A DNA stretch of 15,087 nucleotides, taken from assembly GCA_002371345.1 (NCBI GenBank), contig DFHY01000030.1, forward strand, positions 1 to 15,087, given 5' to 3'. How positions within the stretch are numbered: the first letter of the stretch is position 1; each line of letters begins with the position of its first letter. This DNA is from Lachnospiraceae bacterium UBA3711 (GTDB taxonomy: Bacteria > Bacillota > Clostridia > Lachnospirales > Lachnospiraceae). Positions 7,255 through 14,686 of this stretch are shown here, in pieces. The notes under the pieces are model-generated. The model was given only the letters and a program-made list of their open reading frames with translations. It was not told where the DNA came from and ran no database searches. Both the position numbers and the translations under genes were made by a program.

Positions 7255-8325
7255 ATGATCAGAATTAAGAACATAAGGATATATTCGTGCGCTGTTCTTG
7301 CCATTGCGTCGATGTGCCTGTGCGCGGGCTGCGGGGGCGGAAAAACCTCGTCTCGGAATACGGACGCCGGATATGAAGCGAATGAAGATTCGGATTTCCG
7401 TGGAGCAGAGAGCCTCTTTCGTGATGCTGTTGAACAGGGAGAGGATAGTGTACAGGCATACCGCGGGCTTGGTATAGCGCTCATGGGCCAGGCAAGGTAT
7501 CAGGAGGCCCTCGAGGCCTTTGACAGTGCGCTGTCAGGCACCGATGACCGCATGCCGGAGACTGTAAAGGACATTCTCCAGTATAAGATTACATGCCAGT
7601 ACCGCCTTAAGGCTTATGAGGATACTCTGAAGACGGGTGAAGAACTGACCGGCATGGACGACAGGCTGGTAAGCGCGTACTTCTATATAGGGGCCGCCCG
7701 CCTGAACCTGGGGAACATGGATGAGGCGGAGGCGAACTTTGACTACGCCGTGTCGCTTGATCCGGAGAATTACAAGCTCTACCTGGATATATACAGCGTA
7801 TATGAAGAGGCGAAGCTGTCGGGAATAGGGGATGAATATCTGCAGACAGCGCTTGGAATCGCGCCGAAGACTACGGAGGACCATTACAATGTAGGGCGGA
7901 TATATTTCTATCTCGAGGAGTATGATGAAGCCGCGTCCGCCCTGATTGTTCCGGTGCAGGAGGAGTATGAACCGGCCCTGTCACTCATGGGCCAGATCTA
8001 TCTTGCCAGAAAGGATTATGACAACGCCCGGGCAACCTATTCACAGATCCTGAGCCGAAACAATGAGAGCAAGGACGCCTACAACGGGCTTGCTCTGTGC
8101 GCCATAGCGGTTTCAGATCCGGATACGGCGCTGGACTATATTATGAAGGGGCTGAGCCTGAGCGGCGAGGATGGAAAGCAGGCGCTGTATTTCAATGAGA
8201 TAGTGGCATATGAGAAGAAACTTGACTTTCTGACCGCACGTGATAAATGCAGAACCTATGTTGAGATGTATCCGACTGATGAGGACGGAGCCAAGGAGCT
8301 TAAGTTCCTGAATACGAGAGGCTGA
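7255..8325 (+). CDS. TPR-repeat lipoprotein, function unknown
   Basis: 356 residues from the ATG at 7255. The N-terminus MIRIKNIRIYSCAVLAIASM plus CLCAGC is a lipoprotein signal, with lipidation expected at Cys26 and a Gly/Ser/Thr linker after it. At least five tetratricopeptide-like units follow, near residues 68, 139, 208, 239 and 273, for example AYRGLGIALMGQARYQEALE and SAYFYIGAARLNLGNMDEAE. TPRs form a helical scaffold for protein binding; no catalytic domain is present. It should face the outside of the membrane. The frame is open back to an ATG at 7147, but that start lies inside a hairpin and would put 36 non-hydrophobic residues before the signal, so 7255 is preferred despite a weak GGCGGG ribosome-binding site. 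It appears monocistronic and the partner is unknown. Confidence 0.85.
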   Translation: MIRIKNIRIYSCAVLAIASMCLCAGCGGGKTSSRNTDAGYEANEDSDFRGAESLFRDAVEQGEDSVQAYRGLGIALMGQARYQEALEAFDSALSGTDDRMPETVKDILQYKITCQYRLKAYEDTLKTGEELTGMDDRLVSAYFYIGAARLNLGNMDEAEANFDYAVSLDPENYKLYLDIYSVYEEAKLSGIGDEYLQTALGIAPKTTEDHYNVGRIYFYLEEYDEAASALIVPVQEEYEPALSLMGQIYLARKDYDNARATYSQILSRNNESKDAYNGLALCAIAVSDPDTALDYIMKGLSLSGEDGKQALYFNEIVAYEKKLDFLTARDKCRTYVEMYPTDEDGAKELKFLNTRG

Positions 8326-8414
8326 CGAGGGCACCGGATGATGGCGAAGACAGGCCGGATGAACAGAACATTTTCGGCAGATGCTGACGATTTGAGATGC
8401 GGGAGCCGTGCCGG

Positions 8415-8443
8415 AAAATAATGCCCCGCTCCGGGGAGCGAGG
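8415..8443 (-). terminator. Possible terminator of the cold-shock gene (minus strand)
   Basis: An 8-bp stem (8424-8431 with 8436-8443, one G-U) with a 4-nt loop. On the minus strand it is followed by CATTATTTT, a broken T-tract. It lies about 60 nt past the csp stop and converges with the end of the TPR gene. The rest of 8326-8504 shows no gene. Confidence 0.4.
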
Positions 8444-8504
8444 TATCTGTTCAAATCAGGTTTCTAATATAGTCTGTATCGAATATAAAAGAATCAGGTT
8501 ATGT

Positions 8505-8702
8505 TCAAAGCTTGACAACGTTTGAAGCCTGCATGCCGCGCTGACCTTCAGTCAGATCGTACTCGACCGCCTGGCCTTCGTCCAGTGTCTTGAATCCGTC
8601 ACCCTGGATCGCGGAGTAATGTACGAACACATCCTTCTCATCCTCGCCAGTGATGAAACCATAACCTTTTTCTGCATTGAACCACTTAACTGTACCCTTC
8701 AT
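8505..8702 (-). CDS. csp: Cold-shock protein, CspA family (RNA chaperone)
   Basis: A 65-residue single cold-shock domain, the normal family length, starting MKGTVKWFNAEKGYGFIT. RNP1 (KGYGFIT) and RNP2 (DVFVHYSAI) are intact, as are the C-terminal EGQ...ASNVVKL features. It binds single-stranded RNA/DNA and melts RNA secondary structure in the cytoplasm. The start at 8702 is set by GGAGGT (8709-8714 on the complement), 6 nt upstream; the open frame further upstream is leader and promoter, not protein. It is transcribed divergently from cca from a near-consensus promoter, so high expression is likely. Confidence 0.97.
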   Translation of the reverse strand: MKGTVKWFNAEKGYGFITGEDEKDVFVHYSAIQGDGFKTLDEGQAVEYDLTEGQRGMQASNVVKL

Positions 8703-8734
8703 TACGGGACCTCCATAAATAAAAAACTGTCGAC

Positions 8735-8750
8735 CGGACTTATAAGTCCG
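8735..8750 (-). promoter_or_regulatory. Perfect 16-bp palindrome in the csp 5' leader
   Basis: CGGACTTATAAGTCCG reads the same on both strands, with TCGA arms outside it (8730-8733 and 8754-8757) that can extend the stem. It lies in the csp leader of about 60 nt, between promoter and ribosome-binding site. It could fold as an mRNA hairpin or be a protein site. Csp leaders are often structured and temperature-responsive; that role here is inference. Confidence 0.55.
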
Positions 8751-8768
8751 ACCTCGATTGCGGGTTTT

Positions 8769-8798
8769 ATTATATCCTGTGCATATACATGGTGTCAA
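8769..8798 (-). promoter_or_regulatory. Near-consensus promoter for csp
   Basis: On the minus strand: TTGACA (8793-8798), an 18-nt spacer, and TATAAT (8769-8774). Both hexamers are exact consensus. The start should be near 8762. A 12-bp palindrome, AATGATATCATT (8813-8824), sits just upstream of the -35, between this promoter and the cca operon. Confidence 0.88.
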
Positions 8799-8960
8799 CA
8801 GTTAAATGCATCAATGATATCATTATTTCACGAATGAGCAAACTTCAGATGTGCACGACTTGTGCATATTTCGGAGACTATTGCCGACTGTCGGAGTAGG
8901 AACTGTGAGCGATGCCCAAAATTGCATGACAGAATTAATGCCGGAAAGGAAAACAGCTGA

Positions 8961-10367
8961 ATGGAAAAAGATATGAATCACATCAGGATACAGATTCCGC
9001 GCCCGGCGGCAAAGGTTCTCACGAGGCTGAGGAATCTTGGATATGAGGCATATGTCGTCGGCGGATGTGTGAGGGACAGCCTGCTTGGCACAGCCCCCCA
9101 GGACTGGGATATAACGACATCGGCGAATCCGCGGCAGATCAAGGCGGCGTTTGACAGAACGATCGACACAGGTATTGAGCACGGGACCGTGACGGTGAGG
9201 ATGGATTCGGAGAGCCTGGAGGTTACAACTTACCGCGTCGACGGCGGGTACGCCGATCACAGACATCCCGATCAGGTGCATTTTACAAAAAGCCTTGAGG
9301 AGGATCTGAAGCGCCGTGACTTCACGATCAATGCTATGGCCTACAATGAGCAGAACGGGCTGATTGATCTGTTTGGCGGCATGCGGGATCTTGAGAATGG
9401 TATAGTCCGCTGCGTGGGGGATGCAGGTGAGCGGTTTGGCGAGGACGCGCTCAGAATATTCCGGGCGGTCAGATTCTGCGCGAAGCTTGGTTTCTCGCTG
9501 GATCCCTGCACTAAGGAGGCCGGCATGAGACTGGCCTCATCTCTGAGGTATGTAAGCGCCGAGCGCATACGTATGGAGCTTGACAAGCTGCTGACATCAC
9601 CTCATCCGGAGATGATCAGGCTTGCGTGGGAGATGGGTATTACGCGTATGATTCTCCCGGAGTTTGACGCTGAGATGGAAGCTGTTCAGAATAATGCCCA
9701 TCACCGCATTACAGTAGGGGAGCACACGATCAGGACTATGTGCGCCTGTGAAAATGATCTGGTCCTGAGGCTGACAATGCTGCTTCATGACAGCGGAAAG
9801 CCCGTATGCCAGACGATCGATGAACAGGGTGTCTACCACTATCACGGACATGCCGCCCCGGGGGCGGAGATAGCACGGACTGTCATGGAGAGACTTAAGT
9901 ATGACAAGGCTTCGGAGCATACTGTAGTGCGGCTGATCAGAAACCATTCCCTGTATCCTGAGCTTACCGAGGAAGGCGTGAGGCGTGCTGTTGTTCAGGT
10001 CGGAGAGGATCTGTTTCCCGTGTTTCTCAAGGTGAAGAGAGCGGATATCGGAGGACAGAACACAGAGGTGCAGGAGAAGAAGTTCCTGTATATGGACGAG
10101 GTAGAAGCTATCTACAGAAGGATCCTTAGCAGGGGTGACTGCCTGTCCCTGAAACAGCTCAAGGTGACAGGCGATGACCTGATTTGCGCGGGCATACCCG
10201 AGGGAAAGCAGATCGGCAGGATACTGAACAGCCTGCTGAATGAGGTGCTCTCGGATCCGGGGAAAAACGAACGGGAAATACTTCTTGAGATCGCCCGCAT
10301 ATTGTGGGAGAATGAGCGGGATGCTGAAAAAATACAAACATTTGGAGTGACCGATAGTAAATGCTGA
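8961..10367 (+). CDS. cca: CCA tRNA nucleotidyltransferase with HD domain
   Basis: A 468-residue class II CCA-adding enzyme, which builds or repairs the 3' CCA of tRNAs using CTP and ATP. Nucleotidyltransferase motifs: YVVGGCVRDSLLG at 31-43, catalytic DWD (Asp48, Asp50), LEEDLKRRDFTINAMAYN around Asp120, and the RNA/nucleotide-selection region DLFGGMRD and RFGEDALRIFRAVRF. After the helical middle comes an HD phosphohydrolase-type motif with H276-D277 (LLHDSGKP), then a C-terminal tRNA-binding part. The start is set by AAAGGA at 8945-8950; an ATG four codons later is also possible. It overlaps the acyltransferase gene by 7 nt, so the two share a transcript. No clear promoter was found in 8830-8960. 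Confidence 0.95.
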   Translation: MEKDMNHIRIQIPRPAAKVLTRLRNLGYEAYVVGGCVRDSLLGTAPQDWDITTSANPRQIKAAFDRTIDTGIEHGTVTVRMDSESLEVTTYRVDGGYADHRHPDQVHFTKSLEEDLKRRDFTINAMAYNEQNGLIDLFGGMRDLENGIVRCVGDAGERFGEDALRIFRAVRFCAKLGFSLDPCTKEAGMRLASSLRYVSAERIRMELDKLLTSPHPEMIRLAWEMGITRMILPEFDAEMEAVQNNAHHRITVGEHTIRTMCACENDLVLRLTMLLHDSGKPVCQTIDEQGVYHYHGHAAPGAEIARTVMERLKYDKASEHTVVRLIRNHSLYPELTEEGVRRAVVQVGEDLFPVFLKVKRADIGGQNTEVQEKKFLYMDEVEAIYRRILSRGDCLSLKQLKVTGDDLICAGIPEGKQIGRILNSLLNEVLSDPGKNEREILLEIARILWENERDAEKIQTFGVTDSKC

Positions 10368-11953
10368 GTTATTGTTCCCTTGAATATCTGATCGCTTTTC
10401 TTCCTGCCGTGATGCTTCTGTATCAGATCCTTCCGAGGCGTTTTCGCAGGTATCTCCTTCTGGCCGCCGGCTATGCTTTTTTCTGGTACCTCAGCGGTAT
10501 CCTCGTGTTGTGGAATATTGCCGTGGCGGTGTGCGTCTGGCTGACGGGACTTCGGCTGTCCGCGATTCTTAAGAAGCGTGATGAACAGCTTGCGGCCGCT
10601 GAGCGCGGAGAGAAGAAGATGATCCGGGCAGCCTGTGAGAAGAAGCTGAGGCTGTGGGTTATACTGGCGGCGGCTGTATGCTTCGGCATCCTTCTGACTC
10701 TGAAATACGGCGCATTCTTTACCGGGAACCTGAACAGTCTTTTCAGGCTTGTTCATGCCGGCAGACAGCTTCGCATACCGCAGTTTCTTGTCCCGATAGG
10801 GATTTCATTTTATACTCTGCAGGCTATGTCGTATGTGTTTGACGTACAGAAAGAGAAGATCAGCGCAGACCGCAATCCGCTCAGAGTCGCGCTGTTTCTG
10901 TCTTTCTTTCCGCTTCTCATGGAAGGGCCGATAGCGCGCTATAATGAAACCGCGCCGCAGCTCTGGGACGGGCCGGGTATTACTCTCGCCGGTCTTCAGC
11001 GTGGAGGCTGGAGAATTCTGTATGGAGTGATCAAGAAGCTTGTTGTAGCTGACCGGGTAAATGCGGCCGTGGAGCTTCTGTATACTGACTTTTCGAAATA
11101 CGACGGCGGAATTGTGTTCCTTGCGGCCTTGCTGTTCACCTGCCAGGAGTATATGGAGTTCTCCGGCACAATGGATATAGTGATCGGAACAGGAGAGTGC
11201 CTGTCGATATCGCTTCCGGAGAATTTCAGGCAGCCGTTCTTTTCCGCGACGATCTCGGAATTCTGGACCCGCTGGCACATTTCACTCGGAGCATGGCTGA
11301 GGGATTATGTATTCTACCCGCTGTCCATGAGTCCTCCGCTTAAGAAGCTGACAAAGAAGTGCCGCAGGAGGCTGGGCAATCATTACGGTCCGCTGGTCAC
11401 AAGCTCTATCGCGCTGTTCGCGGTATGGCTGTTTAACGGCCTGTGGCATGGCGCGGGCTGGAGCTTCATATTCTTCGGCATGTATCATTTTGTGATGATA
11501 GCGGCGGGGAATCTGATACAGCCTCTGGTCATAGGATTCAGTGAGAAGCACAATATAAACAGAAGGAATCCGTTCTACCGGGCTTTTCAGATAATACGAA
11601 CTTTCCTGATAGTCGCTGTCGGTGAGATGTTCTTCCGCGCACTGAGCCTGAAGTACGGGCTTCTGATGTTCGCGCAGATATTCACGAAGGCTTCCCTGAA
11701 AGGCCTTACCGACGGAACTGCGCTGAAGCTCGGAATGGACGGCCAGGATTATATCATTACAGCGGTTGTGATCGGGTTTGTGTTTGTCGTGAGCCTCCTC
11801 AGGGAGAGAGGCTATAATGTCAGGGATCACCTGATGGCGAAGAATATGGCTGTGCGCTCACTGGTAACAGTGCTCATGATCTCTTTCATTATTCTGTTCG
11901 GCGCGTACGGAACAGGATATGTGCCTGTGGATCCAATCTACGCAAACTTCTGA
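10361..11953 (+). CDS. MBOAT-family membrane O-acyltransferase (AlgI/DltB-like)
   Basis: A 530-residue polytopic protein, the usual AlgI length (about 460-540). Conserved MBOAT features are QFLVPIGISFYTLQAMSYVF, the long loop with FWTRWHISLGAWLRDYVFYP (Arg304-Trp305-His306) and the active-site segment NGLWHGAGW with His363. Family members move acetyl or other acyl groups across the membrane to extracellular polymers. The start overlaps the end of cca by 7 nt; GGAG at 10344-10347 is 13 nt upstream, rather far, which hints at coupled translation. The SGNH-type protein encoded 39 nt downstream is the usual partner that finishes the transfer. The acceptor (capsule, exopolysaccharide or teichoic acid) is not shown; the dlt genes needed for D-alanylation are absent here, so O-acetylation is more likely. 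Confidence 0.93.
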   Translation: MLSYCSLEYLIAFLPAVMLLYQILPRRFRRYLLLAAGYAFFWYLSGILVLWNIAVAVCVWLTGLRLSAILKKRDEQLAAAERGEKKMIRAACEKKLRLWVILAAAVCFGILLTLKYGAFFTGNLNSLFRLVHAGRQLRIPQFLVPIGISFYTLQAMSYVFDVQKEKISADRNPLRVALFLSFFPLLMEGPIARYNETAPQLWDGPGITLAGLQRGGWRILYGVIKKLVVADRVNAAVELLYTDFSKYDGGIVFLAALLFTCQEYMEFSGTMDIVIGTGECLSISLPENFRQPFFSATISEFWTRWHISLGAWLRDYVFYPLSMSPPLKKLTKKCRRRLGNHYGPLVTSSIALFAVWLFNGLWHGAGWSFIFFGMYHFVMIAAGNLIQPLVIGFSEKHNINRRNPFYRAFQIIRTFLIVAVGEMFFRALSLKYGLLMFAQIFTKASLKGLTDGTALKLGMDGQDYIITAVVIGFVFVVSLLRERGYNVRDHLMAKNMAVRSLVTVLMISFIILFGAYGTGYVPVDPIYANF

Positions 11954-11992
11954 TGTTCAGATGAAATAACCCGTCAGGAGGATAGAACTGAT

Positions 11993-12976
11993 ATGCAGCT
12001 TATTAAGAAGATTCTTCCGGTCTTTCTGACCGCCGCTTTTCTTACAATATCGCTTGGGGGACTGTCGATCCTTGTCAGTCCCAAGAATAACACGCAGGAC
12101 GCGGGGCATGACGCCTGGGCGGCATACGGCTTCGAGGCTGAGCCGGAGGATGTGATTGATACGGTTATTCTTGGTGACAGTGAATCCAGAACATCGGTTT
12201 CTCCCATGGAGATGTACCATGATGTCGGCATCACCTGCTATTGCTGCGGAATCAATTCAGAGGATCTGTGCGACTCACGGCAGATGCTCCTCAGGGTTCT
12301 GCGGTCGCAGAAACCGAAGCTGGTTATTCTCGAGACAAATGTTATCTTCACGTCATTTGACTGGAAGAGAGATCTCTTGTCTGTGGCGGGCAGTATATTC
12401 CCAGTAATTGTCTGGCATGACCGCTGGAAGAGTCTGAAGAGGGAGGACTTCGGGAGGGTTCCGGATTACACATCTGTCGAGGCACGCAAGGGATATTATC
12501 ACGCGCGTGTATATAATGAGGCTCCGACGTACCTGAAGGATAACTATATGACGGAAAGCAGCGATCTGGAACCGCTTGACGGTATTAACAGACATGTGCT
12601 CGCCCAGATAGCATCCATATGCAGGGAGAACGGAATAAATCTTCTTCTTCTCAGCACACCGAGCGTGAAGAACTGGAACATGCCCCGGCACAACACCTGT
12701 GAGAAGGAAGCGGAGTACCTTAATGAGAAGGCTGCCGGAAGCGGAGTCAGCGTGGAATATGTGGATATGAACCTGATGACGGATGTCATTCCGATAGACT
12801 GGGATTTCGATACCCGCGATGAGGGAGACCATCTGAATAATGACGGCATGAGGAAGGTGTGCGCCTGGCTGGGACCGTATCTTGCTCAGCATTATCAGCT
12901 TAAGGATCACAGAGACGATCCGGCCTGCCGGAAAACATGGACTGACATGTATGATGAGTATCTCAGACAGATATAA
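11993..12976 (+). CDS. SGNH/AlgX-like membrane-anchored protein, partner of the MBOAT enzyme
   Basis: 327 residues. An N-terminal signal anchor (about 7-28, ILPVFLTAAFLTISLGGLSI) places the rest outside the cell. DTVILGDSESRTS contains a GDSE block with Ser63 as probable nucleophile. Near the C-terminus, RDEGDHLNNDG supplies the probable His280 and acidic residue of an SGNH/GDSL-type triad, in the form seen in AlgX/AlgJ and DltD-like partners (here E277, D276 or D279; the exact triad acid is uncertain). Such proteins take an acyl group from the MBOAT channel and place it on a polymer. The ribosome-binding site AGGAGG at about 11976-11981 lies 11 nt before the ATG, and the 39-nt gap to the MBOAT gene supports one operon. 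The family call is good; the substrate is unknown. Confidence 0.82.
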   Translation: MQLIKKILPVFLTAAFLTISLGGLSILVSPKNNTQDAGHDAWAAYGFEAEPEDVIDTVILGDSESRTSVSPMEMYHDVGITCYCCGINSEDLCDSRQMLLRVLRSQKPKLVILETNVIFTSFDWKRDLLSVAGSIFPVIVWHDRWKSLKREDFGRVPDYTSVEARKGYYHARVYNEAPTYLKDNYMTESSDLEPLDGINRHVLAQIASICRENGINLLLLSTPSVKNWNMPRHNTCEKEAEYLNEKAAGSGVSVEYVDMNLMTDVIPIDWDFDTRDEGDHLNNDGMRKVCAWLGPYLAQHYQLKDHRDDPACRKTWTDMYDEYLRQI

Positions 12977-13006
12977 CTAAATATTACGGCATTCACGGCT
13001 GCTCTG

Positions 13007-13057
13007 AACCTTTCACCTGCCGGAGCAAGCCTGCTTGCGGATGGCAGTGAAAAGGTT
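13007..13057. repeat. Imperfect inverted repeat (long stem-loop) after the acylation operon
   Basis: AACCTTT (13007-13013) pairs with AAAGGTT (13051-13057). CAC and TGCC continue the stem against GGCA and GTG with two one-base bulges. The top is closed by GCAAG/CTTGC around CCTG. No T-tract follows, so a factor-independent terminator is unlikely. It could be an RNA-level structure or part of an interspersed repeat together with the palindrome at 13070-13100. Confidence 0.55.
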
Positions 13058-13069
13058 GGTAACATCATA

Positions 13070-13100
13070 GTTGGGGGCAAAAGGTACTTTTGACCCCAAC
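13070..13100. repeat. 31-bp palindrome flanked by a 9-bp direct repeat
   Basis: GTTGGGG (13070-13076) with CCCCAAC (13094-13100), one G/A mismatch, then CAAAAG (13078-13083) with CTTTTG (13087-13092), centred on GTA. The 9-mer AACATCATA occurs at 13061-13069 and again at 13098-13106. It ends 13 nt before the extended -10 of the hisS promoter, so it could be an operator. The target-site-like repeats also fit a mobile palindromic repeat. Only one copy is in this window. Confidence 0.65.
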
Positions 13101-13113
13101 ATCATATGATTAG

Positions 13114-13122
13114 TGATATAAT
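13114..13122 (+). promoter_or_regulatory. Extended -10 promoter for hisS
   Basis: TGA followed by consensus TATAAT at 13117-13122. The best -35 candidate, TTGACC at 13090-13095, has a 21-nt spacer, which is too long, so the extended -10 probably carries the activity. The predicted start near 13129 gives a structured leader of about 176 nt. Confidence 0.6.
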
Positions 13123-13143
13123 GATGCAGTAACTATTCGCCAC

Positions 13144-13253
13144 GCCCCATTGCTCAGGACGCTGCGTGTTCTGAACTGTGGGCTGAATAATTACATGATT
13201 CTGTCGCAAAAAGCCGCTTACGGATTGTTCCGCACGGAGGTCAGGCTTATTGC
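13144..13253 (+). promoter_or_regulatory. Structured hisS leader with two hairpins, no T-box consensus
   Basis: Hairpin A: GCCC (13144-13147) with GGGC (13180-13183), enclosing TCAGGAC (13154-13160) with GTTCTGA (13168-13174). Hairpin B: 13206-13215 with 13244-13253, 9 of 10 pairs, enclosing CGGA/TCCG at 13221-13232. I do not find the AGGGTGGNACCGCG T-box sequence, nor a T-tract terminator. The only small reading frame (13195-13260, 21 codons) has no His codons and no good ribosome-binding site. A regulatory role is inferred only from the predicted pairing. Confidence 0.45.
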
Positions 13254-13304
13254 GCTGTAATCATTACAATTAGAAAAAAAGATACAGGAAGGCAGAAGAC
13301 AGAG

Positions 13305-14618
13305 ATGAAGTTTATACAGACACCGGTGAAAGGCATGCAGGACTTCCTGCCGGAAGACATGACTCTGAGACAGCATGTACTGGGAGTGATCCGTGACACA
13401 TATGGAAGATATGGGTTCACACAGATCGGGACGCCGGTCATGGAGCATATTGAGAACCTGACGGGGAAGAACGGCGGCGAGAATGAGAAGCTGATCTTCA
13501 AGGTTGAGAAGAGAGGACGTGAGCTTGAGAAGGGCCTTCAGAAGGTCAGGCAGTCGGAAAGCGCAGGAGCGGATGAGGCGGGTACCATGCTTGCCGACAG
13601 CGCTCTGAGATATGATCTTACGGTTCCGCTGTGCAGGTATTATTCGAATCATAAGAACGATCTGCCCACACCGTTCAAGGCCCTGCAGATCGGTGACGTA
13701 TTCCGCGCCGACAGGCCGCAGAAGGGGAGGTTCCGTCAGTTTACCCAGTGTGATATTGATATTATCGGTGATCCGTCAATTATGGCTGAGATCGAACTGA
13801 TCGCGGCGACCTCTGAAGCCCTTCACAGGATATTCGTAGAGGTCGGAGTATCCGGCTTCACAGTTCATGTCGGAGACAGGCGGATCCTGAGGGCCATGGC
13901 AAAGAGCGCCGGATTTGATGAGGATGAATACGATGAAGTGTTTATCATTCTCGATAAGATGGACAAGATCGGGATGGACGGGGTCAGGGATGAACTGATT
14001 CAGTCCGGGTATGATGCCGGCAAGGTTGAGAAGTATGTAGGATTCTTCCGTATGTTCCGGGAGGATGAGACACAGGACGCGGCGGCATTTATAGAAAAAA
14101 CCTGTTCAGGCTGCATCGGGGAAGAAGCAGGGAGAGATATCGCTGCAATTCTGTCTGCGGCAAGGGCGATGATCAGCGAAGACATCACTCTGAAGTTCGA
14201 TCCTACTCTTGTGCGTGGGATGAGCTATTACACCGGAACGATATTTGAGATCTCGATCGACAATTATTCCTTCTCCATCGCCGGCGGAGGGAGATATGAC
14301 AGGATGGTAGGCCGGTTCTGCGGACAGGACGCACCGGCGTGCGGCTTTTCGATCGGCTTTGAGCGTATTATCACCATTATGCGTGATCTTGGATGGAAAG
14401 AGAATTCAGACATACAGAAGAAGGCCTATCTTGTGGATATGAAGAGCGCGTCAGGCAGAATCACGGACGTATTTGCCAGGGCTGCCGCAGAGCGCGCGGC
14501 CGGTGTGCGGGTGATTGTCCAGCCGCTGAAAAAAAATGCGAAGTTTCAGGTTGAGACGCTGGAGAAGGAAGGCTATACGCATATTCAGAAAGTGTACGGC
14601 GACACACAGCTTGATTGA
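13305..14618 (+). CDS. hisS: Histidine--tRNA ligase
   Basis: A 437-residue class II aminoacyl-tRNA synthetase (usual length about 420-460) that charges tRNA-His. Motif 1 region: VKGMQDFLPEDM. Motif 2: FRADRPQKGRFRQFTQCD at 133-150. Histidine-specific motif: LVRGMSYYTGTIFEI from 302, with Arg304. Motif 3: GFSIGFERI with Arg354. The C-terminal anticodon-binding domain follows (about 365-437). The ALRYDLTVPLCRYY segment and the PQKGRFRQF form of motif 2 resemble the eukaryotic/archaeal-like HisRS branch more than the E. coli type, and Ser307 stands where E. coli has Asp in RGLDYY. The ribosome-binding site AGGAAGG at 13286-13292 sets the start. aspS, a frequent downstream partner in Firmicutes, is absent; a sugar mutase follows at 68 nt with no terminator between. 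Confidence 0.96.
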   Translation: MKFIQTPVKGMQDFLPEDMTLRQHVLGVIRDTYGRYGFTQIGTPVMEHIENLTGKNGGENEKLIFKVEKRGRELEKGLQKVRQSESAGADEAGTMLADSALRYDLTVPLCRYYSNHKNDLPTPFKALQIGDVFRADRPQKGRFRQFTQCDIDIIGDPSIMAEIELIAATSEALHRIFVEVGVSGFTVHVGDRRILRAMAKSAGFDEDEYDEVFIILDKMDKIGMDGVRDELIQSGYDAGKVEKYVGFFRMFREDETQDAAAFIEKTCSGCIGEEAGRDIAAILSAARAMISEDITLKFDPTLVRGMSYYTGTIFEISIDNYSFSIAGGGRYDRMVGRFCGQDAPACGFSIGFERIITIMRDLGWKENSDIQKKAYLVDMKSASGRITDVFARAAAERAAGVRVIVQPLKKNAKFQVETLEKEGYTHIQKVYGDTQLD

Positions 14619-14686
14619 TCTTTCCGGGAAGAACTGTTTCCGGGGATGAAATAATATCACTATCAAACGGCAAAGCAGGAGGAATT

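Noticed and set aside
8326..8504. Possible gene or RNA between the TPR gene and csp
   Set aside because: No tRNA-like fold, no coding frame with a ribosome-binding site; only the weak minus-strand terminator was supportable.
8619..8837. + strand open frame opposite csp
   Set aside because: It runs antisense to the cold-shock gene and its promoter, has no ribosome-binding site and no family features.
9597..10337. Minus-strand 246-codon open frame opposite cca
   Set aside because: cca on the + strand has continuous, well-known motifs across this region; the antisense frame has no recognisable domains.
13195..13260. 21-codon reading frame in the hisS leader as an attenuator peptide
   Set aside because: It has no His codons and no good ribosome-binding site, and it overlaps hairpin B.
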